A DNA stretch of 46,302 nt from CAZJRB01 sp964547995 (GTDB lineage: Bacteria > Planctomycetota > Planctomycetia > Pirellulales > Thermoguttaceae). Position 1 is the first letter of the stretch, and every line of letters begins with the position of its first letter. Below the pieces are notes generated by a model that worked only from the letters and a program-made list of their open reading frames with translations, had not been told where the DNA came from and ran no database searches. The stretch is taken from assembly GCA_964547995.1 (NCBI GenBank), contig CAZJRB010000057.1, positions 1-46,302 on the forward strand, read 5' to 3'. Of this stretch, positions 34,360 through 42,459 are shown piece by piece. A program made the translations under genes and the position numbers.

Positions 34360-35991
34360 ATGTCCAACTCACTCGAGTCGCCCGGAACACGTCGCAGGGT
34401 GCGGGTCCTGTTCGGCTGTGCCGGCTGGCCCAGCGGGATGTTCGAGGTGGCATCCTGGGCAAAGCGTCAGCAGTTGGCCGAGACGATCATCCGGCAGATT
34501 CACGATGGCGAGGACGGCGATGTCGACGCGGAATTCACCCGCAAGCTGATCGGGTTCCGCCCCCACGTGGTCGGCTTCCGCGTCGAGGGAGAGGGGATGG
34601 AGCAGGTCAAGCGATGGATCGCCGCCGTGCGACGCCACTCGGACGCCGAGATCGTCCTCGGGGGGCCAACGGCAACCAGCCACCCGCTGGATGTGCTTAT
34701 CGATTCCGGGGCCGATTATGTCTTCGCCGGCGAGGCAGAAGAGCCGTTCAATCAATTTCTCCGCCTCGCACGGCAACCGAATTCGAAAGACCGCCAGCCG
34801 GAGATTCCAGGACTGGCGTATCGCTACGGGGGACGGGCCTACCTGAACACGTTGCCGCGCGACGGCTACGAGCGATCGATCATGGATGTTGACAACCTTA
34901 TCTGTTGCAACTCGCTGCGGTGCCTTCGCAACAAGGTCCGTCCGGTCGCCAAAACGGAGTTGATCGCCGCCAACCAGCTCGACTGGTCGCTTCTCGAGAA
35001 TTTTTCGGCCGAGTTCGACAGCCTCTACTTCACGGGCGGCCGCGGATGCCCCGGTGCATGCGTCTTCTGCGCCAAGCTGCACGGCAATCAGATTCGCGCC
35101 AAGAGCGCCGAGCAACTGCTCGAGGAAATTGAAGCGGCCGACCGCGCAGTTTCCGAAGGTGCGCTGCGGGTCACTCTGTGGAAATTGTTCCAGTATGTCG
35201 ACGACCCGTCCTTGAAGAACCGGCGAGTCGCCTGGGCGTCGATCTTCGACGAGGATTTCTTCCTGGACCGGCGACGTGCTATCGATTTCTTCCGGCTCTG
35301 GAACGGAAGTCCCCTAAAACACGGCTACCGGATCGCCCTACAGACGAATCCGTGCTCCATGCTGGCCGGCGGCGAAGCCCATCGAGATCTTGTCGAGTGG
35401 ATCGACCGGTTGAAACCGATGATTCACTTGGGGGCCGAGTCGTTTCACAACGATCTGCTGCTGCGATGGCACAAGCGGCACAGCGTCGGCCAACTGAACA
35501 CCGTGCTCAACGCCCTGGACGCCACCCGGCAGGATTACACGGTTTTCCAACTGCTGACCGATTTCGAGACCACGCCGGAAGAACTGGTCGAGACCCTGCG
35601 GCGGCTGATCTTGGCCGGCTATAAGCATCGCCGGATGCGGATTGCCAGCAGCCCGTTCACGATTCCGCTTTACGAATCGGACACCCGGCGGTTGCTGGAG
35701 TACGGGGGGCGCCTGGCCGGGAAACATGTCTGTGATTTTCGCGATTACGAGCGGCCGCAGCCCGGGTGGATGGACCCGCTGGCGGCGGAGTTGGCCGACC
35801 TGGCCGACGCCGAATTGCGCTTTGCCCTGGACCCGGAGTATCGGGACGGGGCCCTCTGTCAAGCGTTCGAAGTCGTATATGACCGCATCTGCCGCGAACC
35901 GTCCGGGCAACGGGCAAATGACCTGCGGGATCAAGCAGGGCGAGCGATGGCGGAGATCAAGGCCGCCCGATTCCAAGGGGTCGCGTCATAA
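34360..35991 (+). CDS. Radical SAM protein with B12-binding-like N-terminal domain
   Basis: The protein has 543 residues. Residues 14-135 look like the Rossmann domain of cobalamin-type radical SAM enzymes (VRVLFGCAGWPSGM, FRPHVVGFRV, IVLGGPTATSHP, YVFAGEAEEPF). The usual cobalamin DxHxxG loop is not seen, so B12 binding is doubtful. The radical SAM cluster motif is GCPGACVFCAKLHG, with C230, C234 and C237. Extra cysteines C182, C183 and C188 lie just before it. Residues 223-450 fit the partial TIM barrel. The reaction is unknown. It stands alone, divergent from the TIM-barrel gene; no ribosome site is obvious. Confidence 0.82.
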   Translation: MSNSLESPGTRRRVRVLFGCAGWPSGMFEVASWAKRQQLAETIIRQIHDGEDGDVDAEFTRKLIGFRPHVVGFRVEGEGMEQVKRWIAAVRRHSDAEIVLGGPTATSHPLDVLIDSGADYVFAGEAEEPFNQFLRLARQPNSKDRQPEIPGLAYRYGGRAYLNTLPRDGYERSIMDVDNLICCNSLRCLRNKVRPVAKTELIAANQLDWSLLENFSAEFDSLYFTGGRGCPGACVFCAKLHGNQIRAKSAEQLLEEIEAADRAVSEGALRVTLWKLFQYVDDPSLKNRRVAWASIFDEDFFLDRRRAIDFFRLWNGSPLKHGYRIALQTNPCSMLAGGEAHRDLVEWIDRLKPMIHLGAESFHNDLLLRWHKRHSVGQLNTVLNALDATRQDYTVFQLLTDFETTPEELVETLRRLILAGYKHRRMRIASSPFTIPLYESDTRRLLEYGGRLAGKHVCDFRDYERPQPGWMDPLAAELADLADAELRFALDPEYRDGALCQAFEVVYDRICREPSGQRANDLRDQAGRAMAEIKAARFQGVAS

Positions 35992-36120
35992 TCACAGATC
36001 GAAATGGTTGGCTCTCACCCCTGTGGATCGAGGCATTCCAGTAGGGCACAACAGAGCTAGCAAAGCTAGCAAAAGGGTGGAAGAAGCCGGATAGAAGACA
36101 GAGAAGACCGCTGTTGCTTG

Positions 36121-36396
36121 CTACATAACCTCGATCGAATTGGTCAGTCGATCACCAGCCATGGGCATGGCGGCATGCTGGGCCAGTTGCTTGCAGTGGT
36201 ACGTAGCACAATATCCCCTCAGTAACACACCGTCTTCACTGACCTCGACGGAGAGATTTCGCACCCGGCGGCCCGTTTCCTGTTGTACGGCCCGCTCGAT
36301 CGAAGCGGCCAACTCCTCGGCCGCTTCAAGGGTCTCCGGCAATCCCGTCTCGAACATCGGCGAGGCAACCCCTGCGCGTTGTGATAGATCTTCCAT
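36121..36396 (-). CDS. Small BON-domain protein A
   Basis: The protein has 91 residues from the ATG at 36396, chosen because GGAGGAG precedes it at the ideal distance. Residues 30-91 resemble a BON domain: SIERAVQQETGRRVRNLSVE, a GVLLRGYC strand with the conserved glycine, KQLAQHAAM and NSIEVM. BON domains bind phospholipid or other surfaces and occur in osmotic-shock and envelope proteins. There is no signal peptide. The second small BON protein is 150 bases upstream on the same strand; the two share the KQLAQ segment and layout. Confidence 0.72.
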   Translation of the reverse strand: MEDLSQRAGVASPMFETGLPETLEAAEELAASIERAVQQETGRRVRNLSVEVSEDGVLLRGYCATYHCKQLAQHAAMPMAGDRLTNSIEVM

Positions 36397-36547
36397 GGAT
36401 TTCTCCTCCACCGCTGCCACTGCTACTTCCTCCGTTTATCAATGACAACAAGCATACCAGGGAACGTCGTGCTCCCGTCTTACTCACATTTGTCTCCCAC
36501 CGTCACCAGCAACAAATCGGCCCTCAAGGAAGGGCCGGCGCGACACT

Positions 36548-36766
36548 CTATTCCACGAGAATGGAATTAACTACATCGATCCCCCTGCAAACGGAACGGA
36601 CGACCTCCTGCGCCAGTTGCTTATGATAAAAACTCGAAACGGAACCGAGGATCACCAGCATCCCGTCTCGGTGTTCCACCTGTAAGTCTCGCAACTCATA
36701 AATCGGGCTGGCGGCCAACGCCGATTGCGCCCGTGGTTGATACTCGTTGGTTGAAGTGGCCGACAT
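36548..36766 (-). CDS. Small BON-domain protein B
   Basis: The protein has 72 residues: LRDLQVEHRDGMLVILGSVS, FYHKQLAQEVVRSV and DVVNSILVE match the BON fold, with the conserved glycine in ILGSV. AGGAAGGGA precedes the ATG at a slightly long distance. There is no signal peptide and no other domain. It is probably transcribed with BON protein A. Small cytoplasmic BON proteins are common in planctomycetes, but their role is not known to me. Confidence 0.68.
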   Translation of the reverse strand: MSATSTNEYQPRAQSALAASPIYELRDLQVEHRDGMLVILGSVSSFYHKQLAQEVVRSVCRGIDVVNSILVE

Positions 36767-37142
36767 TTGTGACGAGTCCCTTCCTGAGAAAGCAAATCCT
36801 ATGACGCCCCGGAGTCGAAGGGAAAAGCTGCCACCAAGCGGGGAAACCGAGACACTCCCTTTCGGTCACCCGAAAATATCAGTGCTCTCCTGACCTAATC
36901 GTCCGTGTTTTTAGCCTTGGTATACGCACACGAAACCAAGCTCGGATACCATCCCATATTGATGAGTGTAGCGGTACAACCCGAAGCGAGTCAACCCTGT
37001 TTTAGAAGAATTGATCGAATTTTCCGAAAAAACCTCGTAGTCTCCACACTTCCTTGGGGGATTGACATGTTGCTATCCACAGCAGGACCTGACCCAAATT
37101 GGTCAGGTGTCAATGCCACCCCGGCGGTCAGACCGGCCCCGC
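36767..37142. other. Intergenic stretch with one short palindrome
   Basis: 376 bases between BON protein B and cysC, with no credible gene. The only clear structure is ACCTGACC (37087-37094) paired with GGTCAGGT (37101-37108) around a 6-base A+T loop, 35 bases after the cysC stop. It has no T-run, so a terminator role is weak and a binding site is possible. Confidence 0.5.
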
Positions 37143-37808
37143 TCACGCGATCTTGCCCGACGATCTCAAATAAGCGATTACCTCGTCGGCCAGTTGTTCC
37201 ACAGATTTGGAAGCGGCGTCGAGAACCAGTTCGGGATTCTCGGGCGGTTCATAGGGGTCGTCGATCCCGGTAAAACCCTTCAGTTCACCCACCCTGGCTC
37301 TCTTGTAGAGCCCCTTCGGATCGCGCGCCTCACACACCTCCAGCGGGGCATCAACAAAGACCTCGACAAAATCCCCTTCCTCAACCAGCGCCCGAGCGCG
37401 GTCGCGATCAACCCGATAGGGGCTGATGAACGCCGTGAGGGCCACAATTCCCGCCTCGCAAAAGAGCTTCGCCACGCAGCCAATTCGCCGGATGTTCTCC
37501 TCGCGATCCTGGGCAGAAAACCCGAGGCCAAACCGCTTGGCAAACTCCTCATCGTGCTGCCCGCGAAGCATCTCCGGGCTGGTATTGAGGTTCAGCCCGT
37601 GCCGAGTGTTGTCCCCATCCAAGAGCACCGTGTGGACACCCATCGCGTGGAGCTTGTGATCCACCAAATTGCCTATCGTGCTCTTCCCAGAGGCACTCAG
37701 GCCGGTGAACCAGACGACGCACCCCTTGTTTCCGTTGAGATGTTCCCGTTCCTCACGGGAAACCATCTGTTCATGCCAGTGGACTTGAACCTGGTTTTTG
37801 TCGGGCAT
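37143..37808 (-). CDS. cysC: Adenylylsulfate (APS) kinase
   Basis: The protein has 221 residues, the normal length, from the ATG at 37808 with GAGGAG upstream. The P-loop is GLSASGKST (36-44). DGDNTRHGLN binds APS, FISPYRVDRDRAR carries the conserved serine region, and DPKGLYKRARVGELKGFTGID is the lid. It makes PAPS from APS and ATP, the sulfate donor for assimilation or sulfated glycans. No sulfate adenylyltransferase or sulfotransferase gene is nearby, so it stands alone. Confidence 0.93.
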   Translation of the reverse strand: MPDKNQVQVHWHEQMVSREEREHLNGNKGCVVWFTGLSASGKSTIGNLVDHKLHAMGVHTVLLDGDNTRHGLNLNTSPEMLRGQHDEEFAKRFGLGFSAQDREENIRRIGCVAKLFCEAGIVALTAFISPYRVDRDRARALVEEGDFVEVFVDAPLEVCEARDPKGLYKRARVGELKGFTGIDDPYEPPENPELVLDAASKSVEQLADEVIAYLRSSGKIA

Positions 37809-37853
37809 CGTGGCAAACTCCTCGTTGCAGTCGTTCCAAAGGTTGAAAGGTGG

Positions 37854-37882
37854 ATTTTACGAGAACGCGGGTAGCCCTGCAA
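37854..37882 (-). promoter_or_regulatory. Candidate promoter for cysC
   Basis: On the minus strand TTGCAG (37877-37882) and TAAAAT (37854-37859) are 17 bases apart, about 45 bases before the cysC start codon. The -10 matches at five of six positions; the -35 is weak. Confidence 0.35.
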
Positions 37883-37934
37883 CGTCGTAAAAGCGAGGGA
37901 AACCCCACTATTGGGGAGCCCGCCGGCGCCGGGG

Positions 37935-37963
37935 TCGCCAAGGTCCTCTCCCCCCGCTATAAT
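37935..37963 (+). promoter_or_regulatory. Candidate promoter for glgP
   Basis: TCGCCA (37935-37940), 17 bases, then a perfect TATAAT (37958-37963), pointing at glgP about 200 bases away. The leader would contain the palindromic element 37991-38108. Confidence 0.4.
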
Positions 37964-37990
37964 ACGCAGTTTGGCGGTTATTTGAGGGTA

Positions 37991-38108
37991 TCCGGGAATT
38001 CAAAGCGGAGATCGCTGTAGCGGAACGGCCTCTGTGTCGTTCCGCTCGCCGCGCAGTCTATCGGCGGAACGCCACAGAGGGCATTCCCTACAGGCTCGAA
38101 TTCCCGGA
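37991..38108. repeat. Two nested palindromes upstream of glgP
   Basis: The outer arms TCCGGGAATTC (37991-38001) and GAATTCCCGGA (38098-38108) pair exactly. Inside them, about 38015-38046 and 38063-38093 form an imperfect long pair with the same sequence family as the innermost repeat of 15467-15553 (core CGGAACGCCACAGAGGGC). The hairpin would sit in the glgP leader if the upstream promoter is right. Confidence 0.75.
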
Positions 38109-38163
38109 CGGCCTCAGTTGTTTCTATGTTTCATCCATTCTTGCTCAGACCGGACAAATTGGC

Positions 38164-40362
38164 ATGAGTCGAATCGACACGGCCCCCCCCCACTCCCCTG
38201 GATCCTTGGCGAACGTTGGATTCATGGCGGAAACGCTCCACGACAAGTGCCTGGCTTTGGCAAGAAATCTGTGGTGGAGTTGGCACCCGGAAGTAATCAA
38301 CCTGTTCCGTGATCTCGATCCCATCCGTTGGCGGCAGTTGGACCACAACCCGATCACCCTGCTCGCCGAGTTTACGCCCGAACGGCTCGAAATGCGGGCG
38401 GCGGAATTGGTCCTTTACAGCCGGATCAACCAGGCTTATCGCCGCCTGAAGGAATACATGTCGACAACGCCGGTTTGGGGAAAGACCCATGCAGGCGTCC
38501 TCGGCTCGAAGCCGGTCGCGTATTTCTCGCTCGAATTCGGCGTCCACGAGTCGGTGCCCGTTTACTCCGGCGGCCTCGGCGTCCTTTCCGGCGACCATAT
38601 CAAGAGCGCCAGCGCGTTGGGCGTGCCGCTGGTGGCAGTGGGTCTGTTCTACGACCAGGGGTACTTCAAGCAACACCTGGATGAAAACGGTTACCAGCAG
38701 GAGGAATACATCAACACGAAGGTCGAAAACCTCCCTATGGAGCCCGCCCGAGGCCCTGATCGAAAACCCATCACCGTCGAGATCGACACCCGGACCGGGA
38801 AGCTCTTGGCCAAGGTCTGGCTGATGCAGGTCGGCAGAGTGGCCCTCTACCTGCTCGACTGCGATGTGCCGAGCAACAGGCCGGAAGATCGCGAGCTGAC
38901 CAGCCGGCTCTACGGCGGCGACAACCGCACCCGCATCCGCCAGGAACTCGTTGCCGGAGTAGGGGGGGTTCGGGCATTACACGCGCTGGGTATTACCCCG
39001 GGTGTTTATCATCTCAACGAAGGACACAGCGGGTTTGCCACCCTCGAAGCCATTCGAATCCGTATGAAGGAAGACGGGATGAGCTTCGACGACGCCTTGC
39101 GCGAAGTCGCCCAGCGCACGGTCTTCACCACCCATACGCCCGTCCCCGCCGGACACGATCGCTTTGACGCCGGACTGATCGAGGAACACCTCGGACCGCT
39201 CCGGGAGCAGTTGGGCATCTCCGGCGAGCAACTCATGGGGCTCGGACGCGTCGAACCCAATAACGAACACGAAACGTTCTGCATGACCGTGCTGGGGCTG
39301 AAGCTCTCGCGCCGGGCCAATGCCGTCAGCAACCTCCACGGCCACATCACCCGACGAATGTGGGCCCATTTGTGGCCCTGGCGCGTCGAAGAGGAGATTC
39401 CCATCGGCCACATCACCAACGGCGTACACATCTACAGTTGGCTCGCCTGGCAAATGCAGCAACTCTACGACCGCAACTTCCCCGTCGACTGGATGCAGAA
39501 CATCGAGAAACCCGAACCCTGGCAAGGAATCCACGACGTCGATCCCGGGGAACTCTGGGAAACCCATTATACCCTGAAGAACCTCCTGCTGGCGTTCATC
39601 CGGCGCCGCGTAAGCCGCCAGTGCCGGCGCCGGGGTGAAAGCGACGAAGCCGTCGAAGCCGCACGAAACATCCTCGATCCCAGCATCCTCACCTTCGGCT
39701 TCGCCCGGCGCTTCGCCACGTACAAACGGTCGAACCTGATCCTCAGCGACCTGGATTGGCTGGACGAGATGGTCAACGACCTCCACCGGCCGATTCAAAT
39801 CGTCTTTGCCGGCAAGGCCCATCCCGCCGACGAACCGGCCAAACAACTCATCAGAAATATCGCCAATCTCCGGCACGATCCCCGATTCGCCGGCCGGATC
39901 GCATTTGTCGAAGACTACGACATCAATGTTTGCCGTCACCTCATCCAGGGCGTCGACGTGTGGCTGAACAACCCCCGCCGCCCGCTCGAGGCCTCCGGTA
40001 CAAGCGGCCAGAAAGCCGTGCTCAACGGGGTGCTGAACCTCTCGATTCTGGACGGTTGGTGGTCTGAAGCATACGACGGTTCGAACGGATTCGCCATCGG
40101 CCACGGGGCCCGCCACGTCGACGATGCGGTGACCGACGCCCGCGACGGCGCCGATCTGCGCAAGGTCCTGGAAGAAGAAGTGATTCCGCTCTACTACGAC
40201 CACGACATCGACGGCCTGCCTCGCCGCTGGATCGAGCGGATGAAGAATTCGATCAGCTCGTTGGCGTGGCGGTTCAGCGCCCACCGCATGGTGGCCGATT
40301 ACGTCACGAAGGCCTATCTGCCGGCCTCCGGCGGCCTGAGTTGCGATATGAGCGTGCGGTAA
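38164..40362 (+). CDS. glgP: Alpha-glucan (glycogen) phosphorylase, short GT35 type
   Basis: The protein has 732 residues, shorter than E. coli GlgP (815), as in the archaeal/bacterial short group. Landmarks are LARNLWWSWHPEVINLFRDL, AYFSLEFGVHESVPVYSGGL, YHLNEGHSGFATLE, TTHTPVPAGHDRF, NNEHETF and FARRFATYKRSNLI, then the PLP site EASGTSGQKAVLNG with K617. It breaks alpha-1,4 glucan with phosphate to give glucose-1-phosphate. That product is also the substrate of rfbA in this window. It begins after the cysC-facing gap and ends 21 bases before the convergent YqgE gene. An ATG at 38224 is an alternative start. Confidence 0.93.
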   Translation: MSRIDTAPPHSPGSLANVGFMAETLHDKCLALARNLWWSWHPEVINLFRDLDPIRWRQLDHNPITLLAEFTPERLEMRAAELVLYSRINQAYRRLKEYMSTTPVWGKTHAGVLGSKPVAYFSLEFGVHESVPVYSGGLGVLSGDHIKSASALGVPLVAVGLFYDQGYFKQHLDENGYQQEEYINTKVENLPMEPARGPDRKPITVEIDTRTGKLLAKVWLMQVGRVALYLLDCDVPSNRPEDRELTSRLYGGDNRTRIRQELVAGVGGVRALHALGITPGVYHLNEGHSGFATLEAIRIRMKEDGMSFDDALREVAQRTVFTTHTPVPAGHDRFDAGLIEEHLGPLREQLGISGEQLMGLGRVEPNNEHETFCMTVLGLKLSRRANAVSNLHGHITRRMWAHLWPWRVEEEIPIGHITNGVHIYSWLAWQMQQLYDRNFPVDWMQNIEKPEPWQGIHDVDPGELWETHYTLKNLLLAFIRRRVSRQCRRRGESDEAVEAARNILDPSILTFGFARRFATYKRSNLILSDLDWLDEMVNDLHRPIQIVFAGKAHPADEPAKQLIRNIANLRHDPRFAGRIAFVEDYDINVCRHLIQGVDVWLNNPRRPLEASGTSGQKAVLNGVLNLSILDGWWSEAYDGSNGFAIGHGARHVDDAVTDARDGADLRKVLEEEVIPLYYDHDIDGLPRRWIERMKNSISSLAWRFSAHRMVADYVTKAYLPASGGLSCDMSVR

Positions 40363-40383
40363 GCCCTTGGAGACGCCTTGCCG

Positions 40384-40935
40384 TCAGTTCATCGAGGGAT
40401 CATCCGGCATGTGCTTGAGCTTGAGCATGGATTGGAGCGTCGCTGCGCCGATCGTCTTGGTCACCTTCTCCCAAAGGTCGGCGCCGTCGTAGAAAACATA
40501 CTCGACGGTAGCGGGTACGGTGAACCAGGCCCCGGACTCGAGCTCGCTTTCGAGTTGCCCCGGTCCCCAACCGGCATGGCCGAGGAAGACCTTCACGGGG
40601 TCGCCCTCCTGAAGCATGAGTTCGTCGAGATGCTCCTTGGTAGCGGCGAGGAACACACCCGGCAGAATCTCCAGTTCGGCGAAGAACTGGTTCGTGTGGA
40701 CGGCCAAGAGCGGCCCCGGAACCGGCCCCCCCAGACACACCGGCTCCACGTTCTCGCACGGGGCATCGCCCACCTCTTCCCACAACTCCTTGATCGTCTT
40801 TTCGCTGGGGCGATTGACGATCACGCCCAGCGCGCCCTCGTCGTTGTGTTGAATCATCAAGACGACCGACTTGACAAAATTCGGATCCAACAACTGGGGC
40901 GACGCTACCAGGAAATGGGCAGACAAAGGTTTCAT
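40384..40935 (-). CDS. YqgE/AlgH family protein (UPF0301)
   Basis: The protein has 183 residues from the ATG at 40935, the usual family length. It begins HFLVASPQLLDPNFVKSVVL, then MIQHNDEGALGVIVNRP, LGGPVPGP, and VFLGHAGWGPGQLESELESGAW, all hallmarks of YqgE/AlgH. The molecular function is not established; in Pseudomonas AlgH affects exopolysaccharide and virulence. A short hairpin (GCGGGGC, loop, GCCCCGC at 40962-40979) lies in its leader, and a TATAAT on its strand at 41007-41012 lacks a good -35. Confidence 0.9.
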   Translation of the reverse strand: MKPLSAHFLVASPQLLDPNFVKSVVLMIQHNDEGALGVIVNRPSEKTIKELWEEVGDAPCENVEPVCLGGPVPGPLLAVHTNQFFAELEILPGVFLAATKEHLDELMLQEGDPVKVFLGHAGWGPGQLESELESGAWFTVPATVEYVFYDGADLWEKVTKTIGAATLQSMLKLKHMPDDPSMN

Positions 40936-41085
40936 GATCCCGCTCACAGTCCGTCGTGCGTGCGGGGCGCCCGCCCCGCAAAAGCGATTTTCAGCCCCCG
41001 AGAGCATTATACAACAAAAGTGCGTCCGGCACATCCCCCCAATGTGACAAAAACACGCCTCTGCTTCGTTGCACCAGCGTTCTCA

Positions 41086-41218
41086 TCGGTTGACGGGCGC
41101 TTAGGCGAGCGGCGGAAAAGAATTTATCCGTAGCCACCGTTGCCAGACGGTGGATCAAGCGGCATTCCACCGTCTGGCGACGGTGGCTACGGGGAGAACT
41201 TCGGTTGACGGGCGCTTA
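41086..41218. repeat. Palindrome bounded by 18-base direct repeats
   Basis: TCGGTTGACGGGCGCTTA occurs at 41086-41103 and again, identical, at 41201-41218. Between them 41129-41154 and 41166-41191 form a 26-base inverted repeat with one mismatch (core TAGCCACCG). The direct repeats may be a long target duplication or the ends of a composite element. Confidence 0.75.
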
Positions 41219-41337
41219 CACGATCAGCAGGATTGCCTATAATGCAATCGACGGTGCTCCGCCGTTCGATCAGAGCAAGTTCGATCAACACCAGTAAGGG
41301 GCGACCGAAGAACAACTTTCCGATTTGGATTGAAAGT

Positions 41338-41412
41338 AGGGGGCACCTGCCCCCGGCACTTGCCCCCCGGCACTTGGCTCGTTCGGTTATGGGCCGGGGG
41401 CAGGTGCCCCCT
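41338..41412. repeat. GC-rich palindrome, copy of the 22822-22937 family
   Basis: Arms 41338-41357 (AGGGGGCACCTGCCCCCGGC) and 41393-41412 pair over 20 bases around a 35-base loop. The core matches the element at 22822-22937 and the single arm at 43363-43388. It lies 54 bases before the LRR start codon. Confidence 0.78.
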
Positions 41413-41466
41413 CCTTTATTCTTGAATACGGCAAGTTATTTATCGGCCGCTCCTAAGAAACCAATC

Positions 41467-42255
41467 ATGGCCAAGAAGAAACGAAGCCCCGGGAAGCCGG
41501 CGCCCGATTCCCTGGAAGCCGCGCTTAGGAATCCGCGCAGGGCAAGGGGCATCGGACTGCTGGGCGACAGAGAGATCAAGAACTTCTTTGAACTCTGCGA
41601 CCGCTTTCCGAATCTCCGCCGGTTGCAGATCGTGGGCAACCGGATCAACCGGATTCCGCCGAACGTGTTTACCCGTCTTCCGCACCTGCAGTCCTTGGGG
41701 ATCATGTGTTGCCCGCTCGAACGCTTACCGGCGAGCATCGGCAAGTTGACCCGGCTCGAACGTCTCGATCTTTCCGCCAATCAGTTGAATTCGCTCCCTT
41801 CGTCGATCGGCCAACTCGTGAAGCTGAAGGAGCTGGAACTCCCCGACAACGAAATACGACGCCTCCCATCGGCGGTCGGCAACCTGGCACGGCTCGAGTA
41901 TCTCGACGCCGCCGGCAACCGTCTCGATCGCGTTCCCCGGGAATTGTTCCAATGTGCAAGGCTCAAGATGTTGCACCTCCCGGGTAACGAGCTGAAGACG
42001 ATCCCGGGGGAAATCGGGCAGTTGCGGAACCTGGTCGACCTTCACCTCAATAACAATCAGTTGCACAAGTTGCCGGAAGAGCTGGACACGCTGCGCCGCC
42101 TGCAAACCCTCCGCCTGCACCGAAATCGGCTGAAGACGCTGCCCGAAACACTGGCCGGTTTATCGCTGAAAGAACTGACCATCGCTGGCAACCCGCTGTC
42201 GACGGAAACCAAGCGATGGGTCAGCCGGCGTTTCTCTGCAATCCTGTGTGAGTAG
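41467..42255 (+). CDS. Leucine-rich repeat protein, cytoplasmic
   Basis: The protein has 262 residues from the ATG at 41467, chosen because the upstream extension runs through a palindromic repeat. A short basic start (MAKKKRSPGKP) is followed by a helical part and about eight LRR units of 23 residues from about residue 50 to 245, for example LERLDLSANQLNSLPSSIGQ and LKELELPDNEIRRLPSAVGN. No signal peptide, membrane span or enzyme domain is visible. LRRs bind proteins; the partner is unknown. The ribosome site is weak. Confidence 0.82.
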   Translation: MAKKKRSPGKPAPDSLEAALRNPRRARGIGLLGDREIKNFFELCDRFPNLRRLQIVGNRINRIPPNVFTRLPHLQSLGIMCCPLERLPASIGKLTRLERLDLSANQLNSLPSSIGQLVKLKELELPDNEIRRLPSAVGNLARLEYLDAAGNRLDRVPRELFQCARLKMLHLPGNELKTIPGEIGQLRNLVDLHLNNNQLHKLPEELDTLRRLQTLRLHRNRLKTLPETLAGLSLKELTIAGNPLSTETKRWVSRRFSAILCE

Positions 42256-42459
42256 TCGAGGCATCCGATTGTCGGGCGGCCGTTGCGGTGCGAATCCCAA
42301 AAACACGCTTGTTGCGGATCAACGCAACGTGCTGCCGCACAACAGGTTGCGCCACACGGGTCTGACAGCACCCCTTGACCGTCGCCTTGGTGTCGAACCG
42401 GTAGTCAAGCGCGCTTCGATGCCCCCCTCTTGCCCTCGGTTGTACGGACGGCCATACTG

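Larger units (their letters stand above)
40936..41466. other. Repeat-rich intergenic stretch
   Basis: 531 bases between the YqgE and LRR genes. It holds the YqgE leader hairpin, the element bounded by direct repeats at 41086-41218, and the GC-rich palindrome at 41338-41412. I see no credible gene; an open frame on the plus strand runs through the palindrome into the LRR gene but has no family-like residues there. Confidence 0.6.

Noticed and set aside
36031..36075. Short direct repeat GCTAGCAAA twice, near the radical SAM stop
   Set aside because: Too short and isolated to assign; no partner sequence elsewhere in the window was noticed.
38977..40284. A 435-codon minus-strand frame
   Set aside because: It is opposite glgP, whose phosphorylase motifs are complete.
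41233..41466. N-terminal extension of the LRR gene
   Set aside because: The frame crosses a palindromic repeat and codes for unrelated Pro/Arg-rich sequence; the ATG at 41467 gives a clean start.
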